DNA of 64,000 bases from positions 124,001 to 188,000 of the forward strand of contig NZ_FNQK01000006.1 in assembly GCF_900107625.1 (NCBI RefSeq), read 5' to 3'. Positions within the stretch are counted from its first letter, which is position 1. Each line of letters opens with the position of its first letter. The translations under genes were made by a program, and so were the position numbers. This document shows, one piece after another, positions 1 to 11,577 of the stretch. The stretch comes from Bizionia paragorgiae (lineage in GTDB: Bacteria > Bacteroidota > Bacteroidia > Flavobacteriales > Flavobacteriaceae). The notes below the pieces were generated by a model, which was not told the origin of the DNA, did not search any database, and was given only the letters and a program-made list of their open reading frames with translations.

Positions 1-251
1 TAAATGTAGCTTTTGGTTACGGAGCTCAAGGCATGTTGTCCGGAACACATACTGTTCAACTTGAACACGGATTTCATCAAAACCGTTACGCAGAGTATTA
101 TTTTAGTTTAGACCTTGATTTGACTAAAATTGAGTCAAAATCGGCTTTTATTCGTACACTTTTAAGTGTTTTTAATAGTATTAAGATTCCTTTTCCAACT
201 CTTGAAATGTCTTCTGAAAAAGGTGTGAAACTCCACGCTTTTTACTTTTAA
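1..251 (+). CDS. DUF2279 family protein, C-terminal fragment
   Basis: The reading frame is open from the left edge of the window and ends at 249-251, so only the last 83 or so residues are seen; the internal ATG at 33 is probably not the start. The visible part reads NVAFGYGAQGM, then an aromatic and charged stretch (YYFSLDLDLTKI), then PFPTLE near the end. This matches my memory of the C-terminus of flavobacterial DUF2279 proteins, predicted envelope proteins of unknown function. The signal peptide or lipobox, if any, lies outside the window. Confidence 0.65.
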   Translation, partial: NVAFGYGAQGMLSGTHTVQLEHGFHQNRYAEYYFSLDLDLTKIESKSAFIRTLLSVFNSIKIPFPTLEMSSEKGVKLHAFYF

Positions 252-293
252 CATACTTTAACACTCTGTATATCAGTATATTTAAAAAAGTTG

Positions 294-301
294 TATATTT
301 G
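294..301 (+). promoter_or_regulatory. Bacteroidota -7 box (TATATTTG)
   Basis: TATATTTG matches the Bacteroidota -7 consensus TAnnTTTG. It lies 56 bases before the ATG of the lysozyme-like gene, giving a 5' leader of roughly 50 nt. No clear TTG -33 element is seen at the usual spacing. Confidence 0.5.
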
Positions 302-357
302 CACTCGGAAATTTTAGGCACGCTTATTGAATATAGTGTCTGAAAAAATCTAAACAA

Positions 358-1029
358 ATGAATAAAAAAAATAGTGCAAAGTTTTTATTATTAGCAATAA
401 CAATAAGCGCATTAGCAGCATTTTCAGTTTCTCCTAAAATAGATACAGAAATTGATATGTCAAACTATTCTACAAAGGGATTAGAACTTGATTACACGGT
501 TTCTATTCCTGACTCTACTACTTTAGCTTTTGCTAATATTAAAGAAAAAACATTTAGTCCTAAGTTAGGAAAATCGTTTTTGGGCTTTAAGGAAGCCTTA
601 GGTTTTAAAGAATCTCAAAACAACTATTTTACTGTAAATTCTTTGGGTTACCTAGGGAAGTATCAATTTGGAAGAAGCACATTAGCTCTTATCGGTATCA
701 ATAACACGACCGAGTTTTTAAATACCCCTGAACTTCAAGAAAAAGCTTTTATAGCCTTGACTTCTCGTAATAAGTGGGTGTTAAGAAATGACATCAAGCG
801 ATTTGTTGGTAAACGTATCAATGGAATTACTATTACTGAGTCTGGTATTTTAGCTGCGGCTCATTTAGCAGGACCAGGCGGTGTAAAGAAATATCTAAGA
901 AGCTATGGTGCTACAGGATTTTCTGATGCTTATGGAACGTCTATTGGGTCTTATATGAAACGTTTTTCAGGTTACGATACCTCGGTGATTAAACCCAATA
1001 AAAAAGCTAAAGTAAAATTACAAGCGTAA
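358..1029 (+). CDS. Secreted lysozyme-like protein (LysM-annotated flavobacterial family)
   Basis: A 223-residue protein with a basic start and hydrophobic signal sequence (residues 8-22), so probably exported. The core has a lysozyme or transglycosylase-like look: two glutamates in GFKEALGFKES (Glu79, Glu85), followed by GYLGKYQFG (97-105), a pattern found where goose-type and phage-tail lysozymes place their catalytic Glu and substrate cleft. The AAHLAGPGGVKKYL stretch (around 168-181) also resembles lysozyme-like folds. I recall close relatives in flavobacteria annotated as peptidoglycan-binding LysM proteins, although no LysM repeat is visible here. Peptidoglycan cleavage is an inference. 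It has its own -7 box and a terminator that reaches into the convergent gene. Confidence 0.6.
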   Translation: MNKKNSAKFLLLAITISALAAFSVSPKIDTEIDMSNYSTKGLELDYTVSIPDSTTLAFANIKEKTFSPKLGKSFLGFKEALGFKESQNNYFTVNSLGYLGKYQFGRSTLALIGINNTTEFLNTPELQEKAFIALTSRNKWVLRNDIKRFVGKRINGITITESGILAAAHLAGPGGVKKYLRSYGATGFSDAYGTSIGSYMKRFSGYDTSVIKPNKKAKVKLQA

Positions 1030-1032
1030 GTT

Positions 1033-1743
1033 TTAACTTTTATGAATTATAAATAACGTTGGTCTTTTATGAAGGTCAACGTTATTTTTTTTCCATTCGT
1101 TTACCGTTAAGGTTCTAATGTATTCTGTTGGTAATGTGATATCACAAGCCACGCAAACCGAAGTGTTGCCGGTTAAATAAGCACATAAATCTTCTAGCAT
1201 CTTATTGTTACGGTAAGGTGTTTCTATAAAGGATTGAGATTGATTATGCTCGAAAGACAGGCGTTCTAAGCGTTTTATTTCTTGCTTACGTTCCCCTTTA
1301 TCTATGGGTAAATAGCCATTAAACGCAAAACTCTGTCCGTTCATTCCAGAACTCATCATGGCTAGTAATATAGATGATGGTCCGACTAATGGCACGACCT
1401 TTAAGTTTCTTTGATGTGCGATCTTAACAATGTCTGCACCCGGGTCGGCAACACCAGGACAACCAGCTTCCGACAATAGTCCCACGTGTTCTCCGTCTTC
1501 ACAAGGTAGTAAGTAGCTTGGTAAATCACTACTATCGGTGAATTTGTTTAAAGGAAATAACTTTAAACTCGACTGCTCTTTCTCGGGGCATATTTTTTTT
1601 ATAAATCGCCTTGCTGTTTTTTCATTTTCAACAATAAAAGTAGAGAGCGTTTCAATGGTGTTCTTAACCGTTATCGGTAATACGTTTAGTGGCTCGGTGT
1701 CGCCTAAAGTTGTTGGAATAAGGTATAGTGATCCTTTTTGCAT
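1033..1743 (-). CDS. RsmI-like SAM-dependent methyltransferase (tetrapyrrole methylase fold)
   Basis: Belongs to the tetrapyrrole-methylase superfamily that includes RsmI, which 2'-O-methylates C1402 of 16S rRNA with SAM. Counting from an upstream ATG at 1776, the SAM-site motif SEAGCPGVADPG is at 102-113 and a GPSS motif at 132-135. I place the start at the ATG at 1743 because the conserved N-terminus of the family, GSLYLIPTTLGD, begins right after it; the longer form would add 11 unsupported residues. It is about 236 residues, shorter than E. coli RsmI (286). The EAGCPG form differs from the classical DAGTPG, so it may be a paralogue rather than RsmI itself. The 3' end carries the terminator of the convergent gene. 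Confidence 0.75.
   Translation of the reverse strand: MQKGSLYLIPTTLGDTEPLNVLPITVKNTIETLSTFIVENEKTARRFIKKICPEKEQSSLKLFPLNKFTDSSDLPSYLLPCEDGEHVGLLSEAGCPGVADPGADIVKIAHQRNLKVVPLVGPSSILLAMMSSGMNGQSFAFNGYLPIDKGERKQEIKRLERLSFEHNQSQSFIETPYRNNKMLEDLCAYLTGNTSVCVACDITLPTEYIRTLTVNEWKKNNVDLHKRPTLFIIHKS
1053..1091 (+). terminator. Intrinsic terminator inside the convergent gene
   Basis: Inverted repeat ATAACGTTG (1053-1061) and CAACGTTAT (1077-1085), then a T-run to 1091. It serves the lysozyme-like gene but lies entirely within the last 20 or so codons of the opposite-strand methyltransferase gene. Confidence 0.75.
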
Positions 1744-1823
1744 GGCAGATTTTTCTAGATTTTCTATCGGTCGCATTACTGTTTCCCGATAAAGATAAGT
1801 GGCTTTTTCTTATATAGAACGGT

Positions 1824-2276
1824 TTAGCCTTTTAATTTTTTGGCAAGACTATCGCAAGCGTTATTTAGTAAATTATAAACATCTAAAAACCCTGAGTCTC
1901 CACCGTAATACGGATCTGGAACGTCCAGATTTTGATTGGGGTGACTTTCGTTTAATATGAGTTTAACTTTTGAGATGTCTTTAGGGTTACGCGCACATTT
2001 GATGATGTTTTCGTAATTAGAATTATCCATGGCGTAGATGTAATCGAAAGTGTCAAAATCTTCCACTTTAAATTGTCGTCCGCGTTGATTGGAGATGTCT
2101 AATCCGAATTCCTTAGCAATGGCAATCGATCTAGGGTCTGGCTTACTACCTATGTGGTAATTGCTTGTGGCAGCCGAATCAACCATGTAATTCTCGTCTA
2201 ATTTTGATTCTAAGATACCCTGAGCTAGTGGTGAGCGACAGATATTTCCGAGGCAAACCATAAGTATTTTAGTCAT
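1824..2276 (-). CDS. Low-molecular-weight protein-tyrosine-phosphatase
   Basis: 150 residues, the usual size for this family. The P-loop CLGNICRS is at 8-15 (nucleophile Cys8, then Cys13, Arg14), and the general-acid loop DPYYGG is at 121-126. Such enzymes remove phosphate from phosphotyrosine through a cysteinyl-phosphate intermediate in the cytoplasm; in many bacteria they act on tyrosine kinases of polysaccharide export. No kinase or capsule genes are in the window, so the substrate is unknown. It lies 29 bases downstream of dnaA on the same strand and could be co-transcribed with it. Confidence 0.92.
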   Translation of the reverse strand: MTKILMVCLGNICRSPLAQGILESKLDENYMVDSAATSNYHIGSKPDPRSIAIAKEFGLDISNQRGRQFKVEDFDTFDYIYAMDNSNYENIIKCARNPKDISKVKLILNESHPNQNLDVPDPYYGGDSGFLDVYNLLNNACDSLAKKLKG

Positions 2277-2305
2277 ATCAATTGCGGGAAGCCCGTGAGT
2301 TTAGA

Positions 2306-3733
2306 TTATACAGATAATTTTTTCGTAAGGTCTTCGACGTACTTTTTAAATTGTTTGTCGGTAGCCGATAAATTGTCTACCGTTTTACAAGCGTGTAATA
2401 CCGTAGCGTGATCTCGTTTTCCTATTTGTGAACCAATACTCGCTAAGGAAGCTTTAGTTAATTTTTTAGCAAAAAACATAGCTAACTGGCGCGCTTGTAC
2501 AATATGGCGTTTACGTGTTTTAGACTGTAGTGTGTCGACATCCATTTGAAAATAATCTGAAACGATTTTCTGAATGTAATCGATAGATACTTCACGTTTA
2601 GTGTTCTTAACAAATTTTTCAACAACTTGTTTTGCCAACTCTATATTAATCTCTTTTTTATTGAAAGACGATTGTGCAATTAATGAAATAATAGCACCTT
2701 CTAACTCACGAATATTAGATTTAATATGTTTAGCTACGTATTCGATAATATCATCTGGCATCTCCACGCCATCGCGATACAGTTTGTTTTTAAGAATAGA
2801 TACACGTGTTTCAAAATCTGGAGTTTGTAACTCTGCAGATAATCCCCATTTAAAACGAGAGAGTAAACGCTGTTCTATGTCCTGCATGTCTACAGGAGCT
2901 TTATCACTCGTTAAAATAACTTGCTTACCATTTTGGTGTAAGTGGTTAAAAATATGGAAGAAAACATCTTGAGTTCCTGATTTTCCAGAAAGGAACTGTA
3001 CATCATCAATAACGAGTACATCTATTAACTGATAAAAATGAATAAAATCATTTCTGTTGTTCTTCTTTACCGAATCAATATACTGCTGCGTGAATTTTTC
3101 TGCAGAAATATAAAGCACTGTTTTTTCCGGATATTTATCTTTGATATCCACACCAATAGCATGGGCTAAGTGTGTTTTACCTAAACCAACACCACCGAAA
3201 ATTAATAAGGGGTTGAAAGAAGTTCCTCCTGGTTTAGCAGATACTGCTAAACCCGCACTACGTGCTAATCTATTCGAATCACCTTCTAGGAAGTTCTCGA
3301 AATTATAATTAGGATTAAGTTGAGAGTCTATTTTAACATTGCGAATCCCTGGAATAACAAAAGGGTTTCGTAATTGAGGGTTTTTATTATTTAAAGGGAC
3401 ATCAATATCTTGAGATTTAACTGCCGATCGATTAGAACTAGGAATACGCTCTGTAAACGGTTGCTTATTACCGTAAGTGTTTTCCATTTTTATAATGTAA
3501 ACCAATTTAGCGTTCTCACCTAATTCTTTTCTTAGTGCTACTTTAAGGATCTTTACATAATGCTCCTCTAACCATTCGTAAAAGAATTTACTAGGTACTT
3601 GTACACTTAAGGCGTTATCACTCAGTTTTACCGCCACGATAGGTTCAAACCATGTTTTATAAGCTTGTGGTTGAATATTGTCCTGAATAAAATTAAGACA
3701 GTTGTTCCAGACCGATTGCGCAGTAATACTCAT
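2306..3733 (-). CDS. dnaA: Chromosomal replication initiator DnaA
   Basis: 475 residues, normal length. Domain I is at about 1-80, a polar linker at 85-135, and the AAA+ domain III from about 140 with Walker A GGVGLGKT (180-187) and Walker B VLVIDDVQ (239-246). The C-terminal DnaA-box-binding signature DHATVLHA starts at 441. DnaA-ATP oligomerises at oriC and melts the duplex to load the helicase. The 183-base gap upstream contains an AT-rich stretch but no cluster of TTATCCACA-type boxes, so there is no evidence here that oriC lies next to dnaA; dnaN is not adjacent either. Confidence 0.98.
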   Translation of the reverse strand: MSITAQSVWNNCLNFIQDNIQPQAYKTWFEPIVAVKLSDNALSVQVPSKFFYEWLEEHYVKILKVALRKELGENAKLVYIIKMENTYGNKQPFTERIPSSNRSAVKSQDIDVPLNNKNPQLRNPFVIPGIRNVKIDSQLNPNYNFENFLEGDSNRLARSAGLAVSAKPGGTSFNPLLIFGGVGLGKTHLAHAIGVDIKDKYPEKTVLYISAEKFTQQYIDSVKKNNRNDFIHFYQLIDVLVIDDVQFLSGKSGTQDVFFHIFNHLHQNGKQVILTSDKAPVDMQDIEQRLLSRFKWGLSAELQTPDFETRVSILKNKLYRDGVEMPDDIIEYVAKHIKSNIRELEGAIISLIAQSSFNKKEINIELAKQVVEKFVKNTKREVSIDYIQKIVSDYFQMDVDTLQSKTRKRHIVQARQLAMFFAKKLTKASLASIGSQIGKRDHATVLHACKTVDNLSATDKQFKKYVEDLTKKLSV

Positions 3734-3916
3734 TATTGATTAAAAGGTATTTTAAAATTAGTTATTATAGACCGCATTTGTTGAAAAAAGGGTCCTTTTT
3801 ATAGCGTGACAAATATGTGAACAAAATTCTAAAAAAAAAAATCATTTGCTATTGATTATTCAGTTTTTTTTCCTCATGTTGGACACGGATTCCAAACTAC
3901 AAAAAATATTCCAATT

Positions 3917-4321
3917 ATGAATGGTAAAAGTCACGAAGTTAAAATAAAAGTGCGATACGCAGAAACCGATCAAATGGGGGTCGTTCATCACGGAAATTAC
4001 GCATTATATCTAGAAGTAGCGCGAATTGAGTGGTTAAGCGCACTTGGAATATCTTATAAAAAAATGGAGGAAGATGGTATTGGGTTGCCGGTCGTTTCAT
4101 TGCAAATAAATTATAAGAAATCAGCCTATTATGATGACGTCTTAACCGTTAAAACCACACTTGCTAAAGCGCCGTCAGTGAGTGTAGAATTTGACTATGA
4201 AATTGTTAATAACACGGGTGAAATTATAGCTACAGCAAAAACAATTTTGGCATTTATAGATATGACCAAAAACAGACCAACGCGTCCCCCTAAATTTTTT
4301 CTTGAGGCTCTTAAAAATTAA
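3917..4321 (+). CDS. Acyl-CoA thioesterase, YbgC/4HBT hot-dog family
   Basis: 134 residues, the size of YbgC/FadM single hot-dog thioesterases. The family signature is near the N-terminus: RYAETDQMGVVHHGNY with catalytic Asp18 and the following GVVHxxxY. It hydrolyses an acyl-CoA thioester, either short-chain or 4-hydroxybenzoyl-like; the exact substrate cannot be read from sequence. It is transcribed divergently from dnaA and converges on the IMPACT-family gene, whose stop codon overlaps its own by 3 bases (4318-4321). A second 4HBT protein is at 61397-61786. Confidence 0.88.
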   Translation: MNGKSHEVKIKVRYAETDQMGVVHHGNYALYLEVARIEWLSALGISYKKMEEDGIGLPVVSLQINYKKSAYYDDVLTVKTTLAKAPSVSVEFDYEIVNNTGEIIATAKTILAFIDMTKNRPTRPPKFFLEALKN

Positions 4322-4938
4322 TCCGTTAATTCCTTAATTGATACTTCGTAAATGCTATTAAAAGAAGCTTTTACTTTCTCGGCTTCTTTTTTTCGTACCG
4401 AAATGGTGATTTGACAATCCAGTTCTAGCTTTTGGCTTACAATAGTTATGTTTTTCTCTTTTATAATACGCATGACTTTATTCATGTTTTTATAATCGAA
4501 AGCCACAAGGTATTCTATGTTTATGGTCTTTGTTTTTATTTTCGAGGCTTCCAAGGCTAGTTGTGCGCCTGTTCGATATGCCGTGATTAAGCCACCAACT
4601 CCAAGTTTTACGCCTCCAAAATAACGGATAACAGCAATAAGTATATTGGTTACATCGTACGATTGAATTTGTCCGTAAATGGGCATGCCGGCACTATTGT
4701 TAGGTTCGCCGTCATCGTTTGCTCGGTATTTTAGAGTGTCAGGATGCGTTCCTATTTGATAGGCATAACAGCAATGATTCGCCGAACTATGTTGTTTTCT
4801 AAGGGTTTCAAGTGCCTCCTTTACTTCATCTTCGTTTTTTACAGGAAAAGCATAACTATAAAACTTGCTATTCTTTTCTTTAAATAGTGTTTCTTCCGAA
4901 GGTTTTGTAATCGTTTTATAAGTGTCTGAAGTACTCAA
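4318..4938 (-). CDS. YigZ/IMPACT family protein
   Basis: 206 residues, typical of YigZ. The IMPACT signature is clear: DDGEPNNSAGMP at 75-86 and RYFGGVKLGVGGL at 105-117. The C-terminal part (about 135-200) fits the DUF1949 domain. IMPACT proteins in eukaryotes restrain Gcn2 signalling; the bacterial role is unsettled, with ribosome- or translation-linked functions suggested. The 3' end overlaps the thioesterase gene tail to tail, so there is no room for a terminator between them. Confidence 0.92.
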   Translation of the reverse strand: MSTSDTYKTITKPSEETLFKEKNSKFYSYAFPVKNEDEVKEALETLRKQHSSANHCCYAYQIGTHPDTLKYRANDDGEPNNSAGMPIYGQIQSYDVTNILIAVIRYFGGVKLGVGGLITAYRTGAQLALEASKIKTKTINIEYLVAFDYKNMNKVMRIIKEKNITIVSQKLELDCQITISVRKKEAEKVKASFNSIYEVSIKELTD

Positions 4939-5021
4939 TGGTCTAAAAATTTACATAAGTTGCAATGTACTAAACGCAATACAAATTGTATAAGCTTAAA
5001 GTGAAATTCTGTGAGTTTACT

Positions 5022-5885
5022 TTAACTGTTAACAATTAAAATGATACTGATTAAGGCTAATCCAATACCAATCCAATTCTTAAACTGTAGTTTTTCTTTA
5101 AATAAAAGAAGTCCTAATAGCGTAGAAGCCGTTACAATAGCAACATTATTAATAGTAAATACAACAGAGCTTTCCAGTTGATCGGATTGTAATGCGAGTA
5201 AGAGGAAATATATTGAATAGTAGTTAGCGATTCCTAATAAAAAGCCACCTACAAAGCTTTTATAACTTAATTTCAAGGGTGCTTTAAAAGATTTGCTTAC
5301 TAAAATTAAGGTGCCTATACTTCCTGCAAAGAAGAAAATGGTTGCCGAAAATATCGGTATGCCCTGATCGGCAACATACGTGTTTTCAATATATTTTATA
5401 GAAGTATCTATAATACCGGCTCCTAAAAACAAAATAATAGGTAACCATAAACCTTTTAGGTTAATACGCGGCCCTTTGTCTTTAATAGATACAAGGTATA
5501 CAGCACATAAAGCGAAAAAGACACCTATAATCTTTAATGGACCCAAGTTTTCATTATAAACATATAATCCGAAAATAATAGGTATAACGACACTCATCTT
5601 ACTGGCTACCGAGGCCACCGATAAGCCATTTCTTTGTACGGTTAATGCCATAACATTAAAGATGGTGATAAAAAGTACGCCTAAACCTAGGGCGCCTAAT
5701 AACCACTTTTCGTTTATAATAGTAGTGACATTAATAGGGGTGTTAGAATGTAAGGCTCCAAAAATACAAGCGGTATAGTAGTTAAAAACAATCGCATGTA
5801 GGGTGTTGACCTTATATTTATTAAAAAATTTAAATATGACAAATATAAAAGTAGAGGCTATTATGCTAAAGAGAAGAGCTATCAA
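5022..5885 (-). CDS. EamA/DMT-family inner-membrane transporter
   Basis: 287 residues with about nine or ten hydrophobic helices in two repeats, the layout of EamA (drug/metabolite transporter) proteins. The second half has the typical SSVVFTINNVAIV and NWIGIGLALISIILI helices. Substrate is unknown; relatives export amino acids, nucleotide precursors or drugs. Its start overlaps the stop of the upstream HAD hydrolase gene by 4 bases (5882-5885), so the two are translationally coupled in one operon. Confidence 0.85.
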   Translation of the reverse strand: MIALLFSIIASTFIFVIFKFFNKYKVNTLHAIVFNYYTACIFGALHSNTPINVTTIINEKWLLGALGLGVLFITIFNVMALTVQRNGLSVASVASKMSVVIPIIFGLYVYNENLGPLKIIGVFFALCAVYLVSIKDKGPRINLKGLWLPIILFLGAGIIDTSIKYIENTYVADQGIPIFSATIFFFAGSIGTLILVSKSFKAPLKLSYKSFVGGFLLGIANYYSIYFLLLALQSDQLESSVVFTINNVAIVTASTLLGLLLFKEKLQFKNWIGIGLALISIILIVNS

Positions 5886-6493
5886 AATAATTCTTTTTTA
5901 TGTGAAAAAAGATCAATTATATCTTCAGATTTAGGATTGTTATTCCAAACGTTAAATCTTAATGCTTTAGCGGCTTCCGTATTTTCAGTAGTGTCGTCTA
6001 TAAATAAACATTCCTCAGGTTTTAAATTGTTTTCTGATAATACAAACTCGAAGATTGTAGCGTCTGGTTTACGCATCATTACTTCATGAGAGAGGTAGAA
6101 TTTGTTAAAGCAAGCTTTAAAATCTTCAAAAAAAGAAATGTGTTTTTGAATACATTCTATATGTAAAGCATTCGTGTTACTTAGTAAGATAAGTTGGTAT
6201 ACATTATCCTTTGCTAATTGTTGAATAAACTCTAATCGACGTACAGGAAAATCACAGAGAATATAATTCCATGCGTCTATAATCTCGTCTTTGCTTAACT
6301 CAGGAAAATTAATGCAGTAAAACTCTAAAAATTCTTCAGTAGATAATAAGCCTTGTTCGTAAAGGGCATTAATCGCAATTAATTCTTCAGGCAATTCATT
6401 AACCTTAAATAAGTCTAAAGCATTTGCCATTGCGCCCTCTTTATCTAAATTGATAAAGACATCTCCAAAATCGAAAATAAGTGTTTTAATCAT
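5882..6493 (-). CDS. HAD-superfamily hydrolase
   Basis: 203 residues. All four HAD motifs are visible: motif I FDFGDVF with nucleophile Asp8 (the +2 residue is Gly10, as in the epoxide-hydrolase/YihX-like branch, rather than Asp), motif II LLSNTN (Ser105), motif III Lys142 in RKPD, and motif IV IDDTTEN (Asp166, Asp167). A helical cap sits between motifs I and II. Probably a small-molecule phosphatase such as the YihX type; the substrate is unknown. It is coupled to the downstream EamA gene and starts 23 bases after ribD. Confidence 0.85.
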   Translation of the reverse strand: MIKTLIFDFGDVFINLDKEGAMANALDLFKVNELPEELIAINALYEQGLLSTEEFLEFYCINFPELSKDEIIDAWNYILCDFPVRRLEFIQQLAKDNVYQLILLSNTNALHIECIQKHISFFEDFKACFNKFYLSHEVMMRKPDATIFEFVLSENNLKPEECLFIDDTTENTEAAKALRFNVWNNNPKSEDIIDLFSHKKELF

Positions 6494-6515
6494 GTTGTTT
6501 AGTGTCGTGTAGCTG

Positions 6516-7520
6516 TTATCGTGTTTGTTTATTATTATTTAATGGCTGATACGTTGTTAGTGTGTCGGATTCCAAACGTGTAACGGAATCGATTTCACCT
6601 TCTAGTCGAGGTGCTTTTATGCCTGAGTTAAATTGAATAGATCCCACAAACACACGTGCTTCATCCCATAGGTTTTCATCGATAAAGCGCTGCAGCGTTT
6701 TAGCACCACCTTCTATAATTACCGAGGTGATATTGTGGGTGTAAAGTGCGTCGCAAATAGCCTTTGCAGTGGTTTCTTTAAGTATTAGTGTTTCTGATTG
6801 CGTATTAAATACGTGGTAACTTTGATCTAAAACAGCATTTTTATCGAGAACAATCCGTGTTGGGTGTTGGCCAGTCCAATCGCGAACAGTTAAGCTTGGG
6901 TTGTCTTGTAATACGGTTTGAGTTCCTACTAATATCGCTTGCTCTTCAGCTCTCCATTTGTGAACCAATTGGCGAGATAAGGTGTTGGTTATCCAAACCG
7001 GTTTCTTTTCATCTCTTTGCTGTGGAGCAATAAAACCATCGCTAGTTTCTGCCCATTTTAATATAATATAAGGGCGTTTTTTATTGTGGAAGGTAAAAAA
7101 ACGTTTGTGGTGCATCTTACATTCTGCTTCTAAAACGCCAATTTTAACCTGGCGTCCAGCTTCTAATAATTTTTTAATCCCTCTACCAGCGACTTTCGGA
7201 TTATCGTCCATGCATCCAATTACAATATTTGGTATATTATGGTGAATAATAAGATCGCTACACGGTGGTGTATTACCATAGTGTGAGCACGGCTCTAAGG
7301 TAACGTATAGGGTCGCTTCTTTTAATAGCGATTGGTCTTTGACTGAGTTGATGGCGTTTACTTCGGCATGATTGCCGCCATATGCACTGGTGTAGCCTTC
7401 ACCAATAATAATGTTGTTGTGGGTTATTACTGCTCCAACCATAGGATTGGGACGCGTATAGCCTAAACCGTTTTTAGCGATTTGTAAGCATCGTGTAATA
7501 TAAATTTCGTGGGTATTCAA
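6516..7520 (-). CDS. ribD: Bifunctional riboflavin biosynthesis protein RibD
   Basis: 334 residues with two enzymes in one chain. The N-terminal deaminase has the zinc ligands in HAE (His51, catalytic Glu53) and PCSHYGNTPPC (Cys78, Cys87). The C-terminal reductase has KWAETSDGFI (around 154-163) and the IIEGGAKTL segment near 269-277. It carries out deamination and then NADPH-dependent ribose reduction in riboflavin synthesis. It is a few residues shorter than E. coli RibD (367) but complete. It lies between a LEA14-like lipoprotein gene (4-base gap) and the HAD gene; no other rib genes are in the window. Confidence 0.96.
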   Translation of the reverse strand: MNTHEIYITRCLQIAKNGLGYTRPNPMVGAVITHNNIIIGEGYTSAYGGNHAEVNAINSVKDQSLLKEATLYVTLEPCSHYGNTPPCSDLIIHHNIPNIVIGCMDDNPKVAGRGIKKLLEAGRQVKIGVLEAECKMHHKRFFTFHNKKRPYIILKWAETSDGFIAPQQRDEKKPVWITNTLSRQLVHKWRAEEQAILVGTQTVLQDNPSLTVRDWTGQHPTRIVLDKNAVLDQSYHVFNTQSETLILKETTAKAICDALYTHNITSVIIEGGAKTLQRFIDENLWDEARVFVGSIQFNSGIKAPRLEGEIDSVTRLESDTLTTYQPLNNNKQTR

Positions 7521-7524
7521 TGGG

Positions 7525-7980
7525 TTAGAGTTTAATTTTAACGTCTTGAATTTCGTTTACAGAATAGTTGTGTGAAATACCGTAAATGGTATACTTGATA
7601 TCGCCAAGGTATTGCACCTTCACCGTTTTATTTAAATAGCTGTCTAATAAACTACCAAGGTTATTTAAGTTGAAAATACGTTGGGTTGGAATGGTTGCTT
7701 GAAGTGGGATTGAAAACTCTTTTTTTGAGGGTACTTTAAATTTTTCAGATGATATGCTAGCCACTTCAATGTTATTTACTATTACTTTAATGCTATCCGT
7801 TTTTAAATGACCTCCAACGGCATTGGGATTATTAAAAAAAGCGTCTGCACTTAAAATGATGACTTTAGAATTAGAATCGACGACATTAATGTTTTCAACC
7901 CTTAAAAACTCAGGCTTCTCAGTAAGGCTGCAACTAAGTAGTGTGACGAGTATTGTTGATAAGATTATAAGCTTCTTCAT
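7525..7980 (-). CDS. LEA14-like lipoprotein
   Basis: 151 residues with a lipoprotein signal: basic start, hydrophobic stretch and lipobox LLSC with Cys17. The rest is predicted beta-rich. The pattern (ADAFFNNPNAVGGHLKTDSIKVIVNN, with polar strand ends and an SVNEIQDVKIKL finish) fits the LEA14/WHy immunoglobulin-like fold found in many flavobacterial lipoproteins. Function is unknown; WHy proteins are linked to desiccation or cell-surface stress. It is first in the ribD operon and is transcribed divergently from the acetyltransferase gene. Confidence 0.65.
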   Translation of the reverse strand: MKKLIILSTILVTLLSCSLTEKPEFLRVENINVVDSNSKVIILSADAFFNNPNAVGGHLKTDSIKVIVNNIEVASISSEKFKVPSKKEFSIPLQATIPTQRIFNLNNLGSLLDSYLNKTVKVQYLGDIKYTIYGISHNYSVNEIQDVKIKL

Positions 7981-8034
7981 GTTTGTTTTTTGCGAATTCT
8001 TGTATCTTCACTGCCGTAAAAATACGATTTTGAC

Positions 8035-8526
8035 GTGAGCAAAGATAACATTGTTATTAGAGAAATAGAAGTTAAAGATAACGCTAGAATGGAAGCGGTG
8101 ATTAGAGGGTGTTTTTTAGAATTTAAATTACCTCTTGAAGGCACAGCCTATGCTGATAACGATACAAAGCAGCTATTCGAAGCATACCAAAACCCGCGCG
8201 AAGTCTATTATGTGGTAGAGCACAACGGTACGGTGTTAGGTGGAGGCGGGATTAAGCCTTTAAAACACTTCGAAGCTGATGTCTGTGAAATACAAAAAAT
8301 GTACTTTACTTCAGAAATTCGAGGTAAAGGATATGGTAAGACTCTTTTTGAATACTGTTTAAAGGCCGCTAAAGAACAGGGGTTTAAACAGGTGTATATC
8401 GAAACGGTATCCGCATTACAAGCAGCTATTCATATTTATGAATCGTATGGTTTTAAACATTTAAAGGCATCATACGGTGATACTGGACATTTTTCTTGCG
8501 ATATTTGGATGCTGAAAGACCTCTAA
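8035..8526 (+). CDS. GNAT-family N-acetyltransferase
   Basis: 163 residues with a single GNAT domain. The acetyl-CoA pyrophosphate loop RGKGYG is at 96-101, preceded by the conserved beta-4 strand EIQKMYFTSEI. A cofactor-binding asparagine or alcohol near VSALQAAIHIYESYGF fits motif B. It transfers acetyl from acetyl-CoA to an amine; the substrate is unknown. The start is GTG (8035), because no ATG precedes the first conserved strand. It is followed after 14 bases by prmC, suggesting one transcript. Confidence 0.9.
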   Translation: MSKDNIVIREIEVKDNARMEAVIRGCFLEFKLPLEGTAYADNDTKQLFEAYQNPREVYYVVEHNGTVLGGGGIKPLKHFEADVCEIQKMYFTSEIRGKGYGKTLFEYCLKAAKEQGFKQVYIETVSALQAAIHIYESYGFKHLKASYGDTGHFSCDIWMLKDL

Positions 8527-8540
8527 CTAAATTTTAAACG

Positions 8541-11403
<2,863 letters not shown>

Positions 11404-11535
11404 GTGTCCTAATTATTAGAGATAGATGCGCTAGTATAATGAGTAAATCGTCAATGTTTGTACTGTTTGTATTGAAAAATGAGATAATTGATTCTATTAC
11501 AAGAGCTTAATTTTGAAGTTTTATTGCTGTTCATC

Positions 11536-11556
11536 GATAAAACAACTTGTTTTATC
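11536..11556. promoter_or_regulatory. Perfect 21-bp palindrome, candidate operator
   Basis: Arms GATAAAACAA (11536-11545) and TTGTTTTATC (11547-11556) around a single C. The right arm ends 21 bases before the -7 box of the downstream membrane-protein gene, so the palindrome covers the -33 region and is well placed for a dimeric repressor. No U-tract follows, which argues against a terminator. Confidence 0.5.
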
Positions 11557-11577
11557 CGATTTATTAGGAAAGTTTAT

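Noticed and set aside
3734-3916. Possible oriC next to dnaA
   Set aside because: The gap is AT-rich but has no cluster of TTATCCACA-like boxes, and dnaN is not adjacent. A lone TTATCCACT-type box near 63949-63957 is expected by chance.
11404-11535. A 23-codon ORF in the gap after ligA
   Set aside because: It has no conserved features and is too short to support; the gap is better explained by the promoter and palindrome.
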